Origin: CBDCYH01 sp965224105
GTDB lineage: Bacteria; Bacteroidota; Rhodothermia; Rhodothermales; JABDKH01
NCBI GenBank assembly: GCA_965224105.1
Contig: CBDCYH010000002.1
Span: forward strand, 992,001 to 1,056,000
DNA: 64,000 nt
Direction of reading: 5' to 3'
The position numbers and the translations under genes were made by a program. The notes beneath the pieces are model-generated. The model had not been told where the DNA came from, did no database searches, and saw only the letters and a list, made by a program, of their open reading frames with translations. Below, in pieces: positions 1 to 8,024 of the stretch (positions are counted from its first letter, which is position 1; every line of letters begins with the position of its first letter).

Positions 1-499
1 GCGAGCGGCTACCGCCGCGTGGCAAACTCCCAATGATGAGCTCTGAAGATGGAGATCGGCGCGTACGGGACTCCTCAGGATGACGAGGTTTATTTGCCCC
101 CGAGCTGGAATCCATAGGGCGGTGACAGTCAGCACAAACTGTATGGATCCTGGATCAAGTCCAGGATGACACCGTGGTGGTTCCGATGACAGTATCTGGT
201 TAAACGAATACCTCAGCGGTGAACGCCACCTCCCGCGTGTCTTCCCGGCCCCCGAGCCGTGATCCGTAGGGCGGTGACAAAACCTCGTCAGTGCGAGCGG
301 CTACCGCCGCGTGGCAATCTCCCAAAGAAACCTCGTCATTGCGAGCGGCTACCGCCGCGTGGCAATCTCCCAATGCCGAGCACTGTAGATGGAGATCGCC
401 GCGTCGCCCTGCTGGGCTCCTCAGGATGACGAGGTTTATTGGCCCCCGACCTGCAATCCATAGAACGGTGCAAAGCCGCAACAAGAATTCGCTGATCCC
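1..499. repeat. Cluster of dispersed imperfect palindromic repeats (no gene)
   Basis: I see no gene in these 500 bases. Three copies of a left arm containing gcgagcggctaccgccgcgt lie at 1-35, 283-324 and 331-374. Two right arms (ggagatcgccgcgt, then ctcctcaggatgacgagg) lie at 51-88 and 391-434. Left and right arms are imperfect reverse complements, as cctcgtcattgcgag pairs with ctcctcaggatgacgagg, so 331-434 and 1-88 are hairpin units; 283-324 is a lone left arm. A tail with cccccgagctg and ccatagggcggtgac follows the units at about 97-126, 249-278 and 441-471. A second palindrome, tcctgga-tcaag-tccagga, is at 148-166. The pattern resembles the dispersed intergenic palindromes seen in many bacterial genomes; that assignment is inference. 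Confidence 0.8.
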
Positions 500-1879
500 T
501 CATCCCTTCCCGAGCATGTGGGACAATGCCTGTGCAAGTTCAGGATAACGGAACGGATAGTTTAGCGAATTCAATTTACCCGGTACCACTGCCAGGTCAG
601 CGAGGAGCGTTTCCTCCGCAAACTCGGCTCCGAATCCGATCTTTAACGCGGCGGCTGGTACGGTTGCGACTGTTGGCCGTCTAAGCGCGCGGCCAAGCTC
701 CTTTGTGAAGTCAGCATTGCTCACTGGCCTCGGCGACACGGTGTTGATGGCGCCATCATATCGATCATCACAAATGGCACGGTGGATGATGTCGACGACA
801 TCGTCAAGCGCTATCCAGGACATCATCTGTTTGCCCGATCCTATCCGCCCGCCCAGTCCTGCCCGGAACGCGGGCAACATCTTTGCCAGCGCGCCTCCCG
901 CAGGACTAAGGACAACACCAAGGCGTAAACCGACTACACGAATCCCCGCATCCGAGGCCCACCGGGTTTCGCCCTCCCACACCTTTGTCACATCAGACAA
1001 AAAACTCGAACCGGCTGGTGCTGATTCGTCCAGCTCATCGCCCGTTCCCGCCTGGTAATAATTGGCACCTGATGCGCTCACGAGGACAGCGGGTTTCTGG
1101 TCCCGTGCCGCGAGGGTTTGACAAACCAAACGCGTTCCAAGCCGGCGGCTTTCCAGGATTCGTTTTTTCCGATCTGCCGTCCAACGTCCCCCAGCCACGT
1201 TTTCACCAGCCAGGTGCACCACCGCGTGAACAGTAACGTCCGCGGGCAACTCCAACACCTGTGCCCCAATATCCCAGAGGATATCATCCTTCCGCGTCGG
1301 ATTTCGCGTCACCCGAAGTATCCTGAAACCCCGCATCTGCAAGTAAGCCTCCAATGCCCGGCCGACCAAACCCGTCGCACCTGTAACCAGCACGGTCTGT
1401 CCTTCCACCGGCGTGGCCGGTTCGGTATGCATCCGCTCAAGATCCATCTTATTAAGTACGTGTCGATACACAAATGTACGTTCCAACTTTCGACGCACAA
1501 AACCGCCTCCCACCAGCCTGCCGAGAAAGCCCAGAGGTAACTTGTAATCTATCTGGTCTACTAGTTCACACCTGCCATCGCCCAGGTTGTTGAAAATGTG
1601 ATTGTGCGTCCAATCGGCAAAAGGTCCTTCCAGTTGCCGGTCGGAGAAACCATGGCCACGCCTACAGTCGAAGTGCTCAACCGTCCACCGAGTCCAGGCA
1701 GGACCAGCCTTGACGCGCAATTTCACTAGCGCGCCGTTCTCGATTGCCGGGGGTTCCTGTACAACCTCGACACGGTCCCACGGAGGACTGAGCCTGCGCA
1801 ACGCCCCAGGCGAATGGTGCCACTGATCGAGCGAATCGGATGTCACCCCAATTATAGTCCTGTTTTCGAGACTAGGCAT
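500..1879 (-). CDS. SRPBCC domain fused to TIGR01777-type NAD(P)-binding epimerase
   Basis: The protein has 459 residues in two parts. Residues about 1-150 look like an SRPBCC/START ligand-binding domain (polyketide cyclase type). Residues about 160-455 are an extended SDR of the TIGR01777 (SDR39U1-like) family. The Rossmann nucleotide-binding motif GATGLVG is at 167-173 and is followed by the family-typical stretches VHLAGENVAGGRW and GTGDELDES. Such proteins are usually annotated as sugar epimerases, but their substrate is unknown. The SRPBCC fusion is a common variant of the family. The gene is divergent from the metallo-beta-lactamase gene at 1966 and ends next to the palindromic repeats. 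The start at 1879 is the natural one because the SRPBCC domain begins immediately. Confidence 0.88.
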   Translation of the reverse strand: MPSLENRTIIGVTSDSLDQWHHSPGALRRLSPPWDRVEVVQEPPAIENGALVKLRVKAGPAWTRWTVEHFDCRRGHGFSDRQLEGPFADWTHNHIFNNLGDGRCELVDQIDYKLPLGFLGRLVGGGFVRRKLERTFVYRHVLNKMDLERMHTEPATPVEGQTVLVTGATGLVGRALEAYLQMRGFRILRVTRNPTRKDDILWDIGAQVLELPADVTVHAVVHLAGENVAGGRWTADRKKRILESRRLGTRLVCQTLAARDQKPAVLVSASGANYYQAGTGDELDESAPAGSSFLSDVTKVWEGETRWASDAGIRVVGLRLGVVLSPAGGALAKMLPAFRAGLGGRIGSGKQMMSWIALDDVVDIIHRAICDDRYDGAINTVSPRPVSNADFTKELGRALRRPTVATVPAAALKIGFGAEFAEETLLADLAVVPGKLNSLNYPFRYPELAQALSHMLGKG

Positions 1880-1965
1880 TCTCGTTTGTTATCCCACCGA
1901 ATATAGCGGCAGAGTATGATAGCTTGTTGAACGATATATTCCGCGCACACCTGATACGTACAAGC

Positions 1966-2871
1966 ATGAACCGGATTCTCACCTGTTGCTGCCTGCTTCT
2001 ACTGCTGAGCGCTTGCGACAAGCCACCGATCGACAACCCTACCCCGATAACTAACAACGAGGTGCAGCCTTGGGACCAGTGGGCGGAAAAAAATCCAACC
2101 TGGGTTGAGCCGTTCGAGCCTTTTCGGGTGCTCGGGAATATATACTACGTCGGTACAAAAGGAATCGCTGCTTATCTGATTACCACATCAGACGGACACA
2201 TTGTATTGGACGGAGGATTACCGCAAAACGCTCCGCAAATTGCTGAGAGCATTGCAGATCTCGGATTTCATCTTGAAGATGTTAAAATCCTCCTCAACTC
2301 GCACGCACACTTTGATCATTCCGGAGGACTGGCCGAGTTGAAACGTCGATCGGGTGCTCAGCTCCTTGCCAGTGCCGGTGATCGGGCAGCGCTTGAGGGT
2401 GGCTTTACGCTCGGCGACGAAGATGATATCGACATGTCGGCCCCGCCTGTCCCTGTAGATAAAATTGTTGAAGACGGCGAAGTCGTCACACTCGGCGATG
2501 TCGCAATCACAGCGCGCCTAACGCCTGGACATACACGTGGATGTACATCATGGGAGATGACAACGACTGTTGATGGCACTGACTACGCTGTGCTCTTCTT
2601 TGGAGGTGCTACCGTTGCAGGCAATCGATTGCATCCGCCGCAATATGACGGAATCGTGCAAGACTTCAGAGAGACGTTTGCCATGACAAGCTCGTGGGGG
2701 CCGGATGTGTTTCTCTCAAACCATCCGTTCTTTTTCGAGATGGAGGAGAAGCGAGCGAGGCAGAAAGCCGGAGACAACCTCGCGTTTGTCGACACCGACG
2801 GATTTCCCGTCCTGATCGAACAGTTCTCCAAGGCGTTTGAGGAGAAATTGGAAGAGGCACTAGCCAAGTAG
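1966..2871 (+). CDS. Subclass B3 metallo-beta-lactamase-like lipoprotein
   Basis: Taking the ATG at 1966, this is a 301-residue protein with a lipoprotein signal (LLLLLSAC, lipidated Cys17), so it should be anchored in a membrane facing the periplasm or the surface. It has the metallo-hydrolase fold signature HAHFDH at 113-118 (H113, H115, D117, H118), then PGHT with H189 and SNHP with H253. This set of zinc ligands and the spacing match subclass B3 beta-lactamases (L1/FEZ-1 type). B3-like enzymes hydrolyse beta-lactams including carbapenems, but environmental homologues may have other substrates such as lactones. An upstream TTG at 1924 is possible but would bury the signal peptide. The neighbours give no resistance context and there is no mobile element. 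Confidence 0.87.
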   Translation: MNRILTCCCLLLLLSACDKPPIDNPTPITNNEVQPWDQWAEKNPTWVEPFEPFRVLGNIYYVGTKGIAAYLITTSDGHIVLDGGLPQNAPQIAESIADLGFHLEDVKILLNSHAHFDHSGGLAELKRRSGAQLLASAGDRAALEGGFTLGDEDDIDMSAPPVPVDKIVEDGEVVTLGDVAITARLTPGHTRGCTSWEMTTTVDGTDYAVLFFGGATVAGNRLHPPQYDGIVQDFRETFAMTSSWGPDVFLSNHPFFFEMEEKRARQKAGDNLAFVDTDGFPVLIEQFSKAFEEKLEEALAK

Positions 2872-2876
2872 CTGCA

Positions 2877-3776
2877 TCAGGCCGGACGCGATGCCATCCG
2901 TACCAGCCAATCGACTATGGCATCATGCCGAACTTGGTCAAGTGCGTGCTCGCCTTCCACTCGTAATTCATCCACAGATGATGAGTTCACGCGTCGGACA
3001 ACGGCGTCCGCATCGGCTGCGTACCGATCATTTGTCCCTGACACGACAAAAACAGGCCGGGGAACGATCGCCTTAATAAGATCATCAATCTCGATAATCT
3101 CGGTGAGCCCCGGAATCGCTTCCATGAGGTTAATTCCAGTGCCGCGCTCCTGCCGTTTCCGGAGGGTAACAACGGCCCCGCTGGTAGCCACAAATTGACA
3201 CCGTTTGTCTAGAGCGCCGAGGTACATGGCTGTGGTGCCCCCGTACGAATGCCCAAAGACGCCAACGCGGCGGGGGTCGATGTTTTTCTGCGCAAGCAAC
3301 ACAGACAAGGCTCTTTGCGCATCATCCATGTTTTTACTCATAAGCAACTGGCCGTTGATCAGGCGGTACGCCATGCCGTTGTAGTGCTGGAGCCAGTCGT
3401 TCTCTTCTGGTTTTACGCCACGTGCATTGGCTCGTCGATCTTCGAAGGTGATAGCATCAGGCGCCAGGACGGCAACGCCCCGGGAAGCGAGGGCAGGTCC
3501 GAAGGCCTGGAGCGGGTCCCCCACATCACCCGCCACCTCACTCTTGCCAATGTGGAATTGGCTGTTGTGTTGATGAAAAACAACAACACCGCCAACTATC
3601 TCCTCACTGAGTGGCGTAAAAAGAAAGGCACCAATCTCGTCACCTTCATTACCGGGGTAAGTGAGAAGCTGTCGGGAATAGTTCGGTCCGTCAACACTTC
3701 CCGCCTGTTGAAACCCAACGGCGACGGGATCGGTCAGCCCCAGTTTTCTTCTTAGTAGCTCGATTGGTTTGCGCAT
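2877..3776 (-). CDS. Alpha/beta hydrolase (dienelactone-hydrolase-like)
   Basis: This is a 299-residue soluble alpha/beta hydrolase. The nucleophile elbow GHSYGG is at 175-180 with Ser177. The likely acid is Asp250 in SGTND and the likely base is His277 in EGEH, so the triad order is normal. An oxyanion-side HQHN stretch sits at 68-71. There is no signal peptide, so it should be cytoplasmic. It lies 57 bases downstream of folA on the same strand and may be the third gene of a thyA-folA operon, although nothing ties its function to folate. It ends 5 bases from the convergent metallo-beta-lactamase gene. The substrate is unknown; dienelactone hydrolase or acyl esterase are both possible. Confidence 0.8.
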   Translation of the reverse strand: MRKPIELLRRKLGLTDPVAVGFQQAGSVDGPNYSRQLLTYPGNEGDEIGAFLFTPLSEEIVGGVVVFHQHNSQFHIGKSEVAGDVGDPLQAFGPALASRGVAVLAPDAITFEDRRANARGVKPEENDWLQHYNGMAYRLINGQLLMSKNMDDAQRALSVLLAQKNIDPRRVGVFGHSYGGTTAMYLGALDKRCQFVATSGAVVTLRKRQERGTGINLMEAIPGLTEIIEIDDLIKAIVPRPVFVVSGTNDRYAADADAVVRRVNSSSVDELRVEGEHALDQVRHDAIVDWLVRMASRPA

Positions 3777-3832
3777 ATCCCGTAAACGACAATCCGAGCT
3801 ACAAGTTACCAGTTTGCGACAAACTCGAGCGC

Positions 3833-4375
3833 CTAATTCGCCGCGACGTAAGTCACGAATCGGAACCCATCGCGCTCATCCGATTCCCGTACAACATACG
3901 TGTTACCAACAAGGTGTTCGTACTCCGGGAAATACGTGTCTCCCTCATAGGCTCCGTCCACAAGGGTAAGTTCCATCCTGTCGGACTTGTCAACAAATTG
4001 ATTATAGAGACTCGCCCCTCCTCCTATAAACACAGTTGTTTCGTTTTCCGTGGCGACAAGAGCTTCGCTAACGGATGAATAGAATTCAACATCGGGTGGT
4101 AGTTGCGAAGCTGCGGGCTGGGAGGATACCACAATGTTGCGTCGACCTTTCAGCGGTCCGCCAAACTGATGCAACAGCGATTCGTATGTACGCCGTCCCA
4201 TAATAATCGCGTGTCCAAGCGTAAACGCCTTGAATCTTTTTAGGTCCGCCGGGATGTGCCAGGGCAAATCCTGTTTGATCCCAATTACCCTGTTCTCTGC
4301 GGCTACAGCCGCGATGATCACCAGCTCGGGAGCTCGCCTCACAGAGAGTCGTCTGACAATCTGTTCGTCGTCCAT
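3833..4375 (-). CDS. folA: Dihydrofolate reductase
   Basis: This enzyme reduces dihydrofolate to tetrahydrofolate with NADPH, replacing the folate oxidised by thymidylate synthase. The sequence shows the DHFR core from about residue 18 (VIIAAVAAENRVIG), then DLPWHIPADL with the catalytic acid Asp44 (equivalent to E. coli Asp27), the NADPH-binding IIMGRRTYESL and VFIGGGASLY. Residues 1-16 form a short N-terminal extension (MDDEQIVRRL...) not needed for the fold. No ATG or GTG closer to the core was obvious. The start lies 3 bases beyond the stop of thyA, so the two are almost certainly co-transcribed. Pairing with a classical ThyA, which produces dihydrofolate, is functionally expected. Confidence 0.95.
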   Translation of the reverse strand: MDDEQIVRRLSVRRAPELVIIAAVAAENRVIGIKQDLPWHIPADLKRFKAFTLGHAIIMGRRTYESLLHQFGGPLKGRRNIVVSSQPAASQLPPDVEFYSSVSEALVATENETTVFIGGGASLYNQFVDKSDRMELTLVDGAYEGDTYFPEYEHLVGNTYVVRESDERDGFRFVTYVAAN

Positions 4376-4378
4376 ATC

Positions 4379-5173
4379 CTAAACTGCAACGACCGCGCGA
4401 ATTCGCGGGTGATGCTCGTAGCCGACAATTTCAAAGTCCTCGTAGCGATAGTCGTCTATACTATTGGGTTTCCTCAAGATGTTGAGCTTCGGCAATGGTT
4501 TCGGTTCGCGCGAAAGCTGGAGCTGCACCTGATCCAGATGATTCGCGTAGATATGACAGTCACCACCGGTCCAAATAAACTCGCCCACACCGAGATCTGC
4601 CTGCTGGGCCATCATGTGCACGAGAAACGAATAGGATGCGATGTTAAATGGAACTCCAAGAAAACTGTCGGCCGATCTTTGATAGAGTTGACAGGAAAGT
4701 TTTCCGTTGGCAACGTAGAACTGAAACATCATGTGACAGGGAGGCAGGGCCATGTCCGGAATCTCATCCACTTTCCAGGAGCTAACAATTATCCGTCGGG
4801 AATCGGGGTTGGTTCTCAGTTTGTCCAACGCAACGGCAATTTGGTCTATGACGGAGCCGTCTGCACCGGCCCAGCTCCTCCATTGTTTGCCGTAAACCGG
4901 GCCTAGACTTCCGTCTTCCCGAGCCCACTCGTCCCATATGCTTACACCGTTCTCCTGCAGATAGCGCACGTTAGTATCACCCTTAAGAAACCACAACAGT
5001 TCATGGAGGATACTTTTTGTGTGGATCTTTTTTGTCGTCACAAGAGGAAATCCATCTGCAAGATCGAAGCGCATTTGATATCCAAAAACACTGTACGCTC
5101 CGGTACCCGTTCGATCCTCTTTGTAGGCACCGTTGTCAAGAATGTGTTTCAGATAATCGAGATAGGCTTGCAT
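4379..5173 (-). CDS. thyA: Thymidylate synthase (ThyA type)
   Basis: The enzyme converts dUMP to dTMP using methylenetetrahydrofolate as both methyl donor and reductant. It has 264 residues, the same length as E. coli ThyA, and aligns over its whole length. The catalytic cysteine is Cys146 in LPPCHMMFQFYV, and the N-terminal phosphate-binding loop EDRTGTG is at 19-25. Further signatures are FPLVTTKK, WRSW, the dUMP-binding QRSAD and the C-terminal VGYEHHPRIRAVVAV. It is the first gene of a thyA-folA unit and is divergent from the small gene at 5295. Confidence 0.97.
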   Translation of the reverse strand: MQAYLDYLKHILDNGAYKEDRTGTGAYSVFGYQMRFDLADGFPLVTTKKIHTKSILHELLWFLKGDTNVRYLQENGVSIWDEWAREDGSLGPVYGKQWRSWAGADGSVIDQIAVALDKLRTNPDSRRIIVSSWKVDEIPDMALPPCHMMFQFYVANGKLSCQLYQRSADSFLGVPFNIASYSFLVHMMAQQADLGVGEFIWTGGDCHIYANHLDQVQLQLSREPKPLPKLNILRKPNSIDDYRYEDFEIVGYEHHPRIRAVVAV

Positions 5174-5294
5174 GGGTACACTTGGCGGCTTTCGGTTGGC
5201 ACGTATCGATGGCGGGAGAATGCCTGCACGGAACGGTCGTACGTGTGGTTCGTTCTCCAGTCCAATGTAAGAAAGCAGAAGAAATTTCGTACGC

Positions 5295-5555
5295 GTGGAT
5301 CCAAATTTACATCAGAAGCAGGGCATCCATCACCTGCAAAGAGTCCTCAATTATGCGCCGTTCGTCGTCGAGGACAAGTTGGCGACGGTGTATCTCACAC
5401 ACGAGGATTGGATGGTCGTGGCGGACACACTGTTCAACATGGACACGCCAAAAGAAATGCTGCCCGAATCAATCCAGAAATTTGCGTTGGTAAAGGAGGA
5501 CTCGGTTATCGAGCTCGAGACACCCGACCACGTAATTGAGATCGAGATGATGTAG
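5295..5555 (+). CDS. Small protein of unknown function (86 aa)
   Basis: I do not recognise this 86-residue protein. It is acidic towards the C terminus, has no signal peptide or membrane segment, and reads like a folded cytoplasmic protein (KLATVYLTHEDWMVVADTLF). The only usable start in the frame is the GTG at 5295, since a stop lies at 5268; a purine-rich agaag stretch about 14 bases upstream is a weak ribosome site. Its stop (5553-5555) is one base from the stop of the convergent apaG gene, a fit that supports it being a real gene. It diverges from thyA, with about 120 bases between them for promoters. Confidence 0.6.
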   Translation: MDPNLHQKQGIHHLQRVLNYAPFVVEDKLATVYLTHEDWMVVADTLFNMDTPKEMLPESIQKFALVKEDSVIELETPDHVIEIEMM

Positions 5556-5556
5556 C

Positions 5557-5940
5557 CTAGTTCACTGCTCCGCGCAGATTGAACTGGGGAATGGCGACCC
5601 GGAAACGCTCTCCGCCTTCGCGCTCCATCAGGTACGTCCCTTCCATGCTTCCATGGAACGTCTCTATCACGCAAAAACTATTGTACTGATGATCCTCGCC
5701 CGGACGGATAATTGGTTGCTTGCCGATTACACCTTCGCCCTCCACCTCCTGGAGGCTGCCGTTGGAGTCGCGAATAAACCAGTGGCGTCTCAGCAGCTGG
5801 ACATCTTCATACCCCGTATTCTCGATTCGAACGAAGTAAGCAAAAACAAATCTACCCTCTACCATATCCGACTTGTCGTCCAGATAAAGGGGCCGAACCG
5901 TTACTTTAATGCTTTCTGTTGTCGCGATATACGCTACCAT
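5557..5940 (-). CDS. apaG: ApaG domain protein
   Basis: This 127-residue protein matches the ApaG family along its whole length, a single fibronectin-III-like beta sandwich. Family landmarks are FAYFVRIENTG, QLLRRHWFIRDSNG, VEGEGVIGKQP, and SFCVIETFHGSMEGTY near the C terminus. ApaG is linked to Co2+/Mg2+ handling in enterobacteria, but its biochemical role is poorly defined. There is no signal peptide. It stands alone on the minus strand, convergent with the small gene at 5295, and its start faces a 204-base gap before korA. Confidence 0.93.
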   Translation of the reverse strand: MVAYIATTESIKVTVRPLYLDDKSDMVEGRFVFAYFVRIENTGYEDVQLLRRHWFIRDSNGSLQEVEGEGVIGKQPIIRPGEDHQYNSFCVIETFHGSMEGTYLMEREGGERFRVAIPQFNLRGAVN

Positions 5941-6144
5941 GGTGGTCCTAACTCAGATTGGGCTTATTCAAGTCTAAGATTGATCTCCATCGATATCAAT
6001 GGGTGTATTTATAAAACGATCCAAACGTAGAAATTATTGGTCTAACCGAAATTCCTTCTACAGGTTGCTTTTCAATAGTTTACTCCCTTCATTGGCGCCA
6101 GCAATTTTCCAACCAAAATAGGCCGATCCCGCGATTCAGAGCGC

Positions 6145-8013
6145 ATGGAAGTAACGAAACCCAAATCCGTTGAGACCCTGCCTGAGGCCACGATCCTGTT
6201 TGCGGGTGATTCGGGGGATGGAATGCAATTGACGGGGACGCAATTTACTCTCGCGTCGGCGTACGCGAGGAATGACCTGGCGACCCTTCCGGACTTCCCT
6301 GCTGAAATAAGGGCTCCGGCAGGTACCACCTACGGGGTTAGCGGTTTCCAACTCCACTTTGGATCAGTAAACATAAAGACACCGGGAGATCGAGTGGACC
6401 TGTTGGTGGCGATGAATCCAGCCGCCCTCAAAGTGAATCTCGCCAGGGTAAGGAAACACGGGACGATTATCGTTAATGAGGATGCCTTTGAGAAGAGGAA
6501 TCTTGACCTGGCCAAGCTGAAAACGAATCCGTTGGAGGATGGATCTCTCGAAGGGTTCCGCGTCGTGCGTGTTAAGCTCACCGAGATGACGCGTGAGGCT
6601 CTGAAAGATTCTGGACTCGGACAGAAGGATATCGATCGATCCAAAAACATGTTTGCGCTGGGACTGGCGTTGTGGCTTTACTCCCGGCCCATTGAACCAG
6701 CTCGCGATTGGCTGAAGAAAAAATTTGCCAAAAAGGAGACGGTTCTAAACGCCAACCTCCACGTTTTGAACAAAGGTTATCATTTTGGTGAGACTACCGA
6801 GCAGTTCATCGTGCGCTATGATGTTCGCCCGGCAAAACTTCCACCTGGCCGGTACCGTGCAATCCTCGGCGTCCAGGCCTTGGCACTTGGTCTCATCGCG
6901 GCAAGCCAGAAAAGCGGTATACCTATTTACTACGGCTCTTACCCCATCACGCCGGCATCCGATCTGCTCCACGAGCTAAGCAAACACAAAAATTTTGGGG
7001 TGATGACGTTTCAGGCAGAGGATGAGATTGCTGCCGTCTCAGCAGCCATAGGCGCAAGCTTTGGAGGATGTCTGGGGATTACCGGCACAAGCGGCCCCGG
7101 ACTGGCTTTGAAAGGTGAGGCCATTGGACTAGCAACCATGATCGAACTCCCGCTAGTGATCGTGGACATGCAGCGTGGAGGTCCATCGACAGGCCTGCCA
7201 ACAAAAACGGAGCAAAGTGACCTGATGATGGCATACTATGGTCGCAATGGTGAAGCACCAATTCCTATTGTTGCTGCAAACGGACCGGGTGATTGTTTCA
7301 GAGCTGCATACGAGGCAAGCCGGATCGCGATCAAATACATGACGCCGGTTATGTTGTTGGCCGACGGCTACATCGCTAACGGATCTGAACCGTGGCTTAT
7401 CCCCGATACCAATTCGCTCGACGAAATCCCAGTAAGTTTCGCGACAAAAGCCAACAGCACCAATAGCGACGGCGCCGACGTATTTTTGCCTTACGTCCGA
7501 GAGAAAAAGACGCTCTCCAGACCATGGGCAAAACCCGGCACTAAGGGACTTGAACACAGAGTCGGCGGGCTGGAAAAAGAACACGAGACGGGCAATGTTT
7601 CGTACGATCCCGACAACCACCAATTCATGACATCGCTTAGGGCGGAGAAGGTCAACGCAGTTGCGTCGGATATCCCACCGCTGAAAATTTATGGCAACGA
7701 AACCCCCGATGTTCTTCTTGTCGGATGGGGTTCAACGAAAGGGGCTATCGAATCCGCAGTGGACGACTGCATCAACAACGGCCTGGCTGTTGGGGCGATC
7801 CACCTCCGACATCTAAGGCCGCTTGCGCCGGATCTGGGAAAACATCTTTCGGCGGCCAGGCACATCCTGGTTCCCGAAATCAACGACGGACAGCTGGTGA
7901 AAATCCTGCGGGAGAAATTCCTCCTGCCGTGTATTAGCCTTGCAAGAACCCGGGGAATTCCAATTCAGGCTGGAGAAATTGTTGACAAGGTAAATTCAAT
8001 CCTGGCGGGATAG
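6145..8013 (+). CDS. korA: 2-oxoglutarate (2-oxoacid):ferredoxin oxidoreductase, alpha subunit (fused gamma-alpha)
   Basis: The protein forms with KorB a CoA-dependent 2-oxoacid:ferredoxin oxidoreductase, most likely acting on 2-oxoglutarate in the TCA cycle. The 622 residues contain the gamma domain at about 1-190 (GDSGDGMQLTG, FPAEIRAPAGTTYGV), the pyrimidine-binding alpha domain from about 230 (YYGSYPITPASDLLHELS, QAEDEIAAVSAAIGASFGG, TSGPGLALKGEAIGLA) and a C-terminal transketolase-like domain (LLVGWGSTKGAIE, HLRPL). This fused gamma-alpha layout is typical of the two-subunit KorAB type found in aerobes. It has no ferredoxin-type cysteine clusters, so an external ferredoxin is needed. korB starts 11 bases downstream. 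The substrate could also be another 2-oxoacid. Confidence 0.92.
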   Translation: MEVTKPKSVETLPEATILFAGDSGDGMQLTGTQFTLASAYARNDLATLPDFPAEIRAPAGTTYGVSGFQLHFGSVNIKTPGDRVDLLVAMNPAALKVNLARVRKHGTIIVNEDAFEKRNLDLAKLKTNPLEDGSLEGFRVVRVKLTEMTREALKDSGLGQKDIDRSKNMFALGLALWLYSRPIEPARDWLKKKFAKKETVLNANLHVLNKGYHFGETTEQFIVRYDVRPAKLPPGRYRAILGVQALALGLIAASQKSGIPIYYGSYPITPASDLLHELSKHKNFGVMTFQAEDEIAAVSAAIGASFGGCLGITGTSGPGLALKGEAIGLATMIELPLVIVDMQRGGPSTGLPTKTEQSDLMMAYYGRNGEAPIPIVAANGPGDCFRAAYEASRIAIKYMTPVMLLADGYIANGSEPWLIPDTNSLDEIPVSFATKANSTNSDGADVFLPYVREKKTLSRPWAKPGTKGLEHRVGGLEKEHETGNVSYDPDNHQFMTSLRAEKVNAVASDIPPLKIYGNETPDVLLVGWGSTKGAIESAVDDCINNGLAVGAIHLRHLRPLAPDLGKHLSAARHILVPEINDGQLVKILREKFLLPCISLARTRGIPIQAGEIVDKVNSILAG

Positions 8014-8024
8014 GGGCAGAATAA

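Noticed and set aside
1..471. CRISPR array interpretation of the left-end repeats
   Set aside because: The repeats are palindromic, unevenly spaced, in both arm orientations and without unique spacers or cas genes.
200..548. Reading frames on both strands inside the left-end repeats (94 and 85 aa)
   Set aside because: They consist of repeated peptide units (LGDCHAAVAAR; MRAATAAWQSP) translated from palindromic DNA repeats, with no ribosome site or folded-protein look.
5003..5539. Long plus-strand frame of 178 aa antisense to thyA
   Set aside because: It runs mostly on the opposite strand of thyA, whose reading is certain, and has a shadow-type composition rich in Arg, His and Cys.
5941..6144. 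Search for a tRNA or riboswitch ahead of korA
   Set aside because: No cloverleaf, conserved loop or terminator-antiterminator pair could be read in this 204-base gap.
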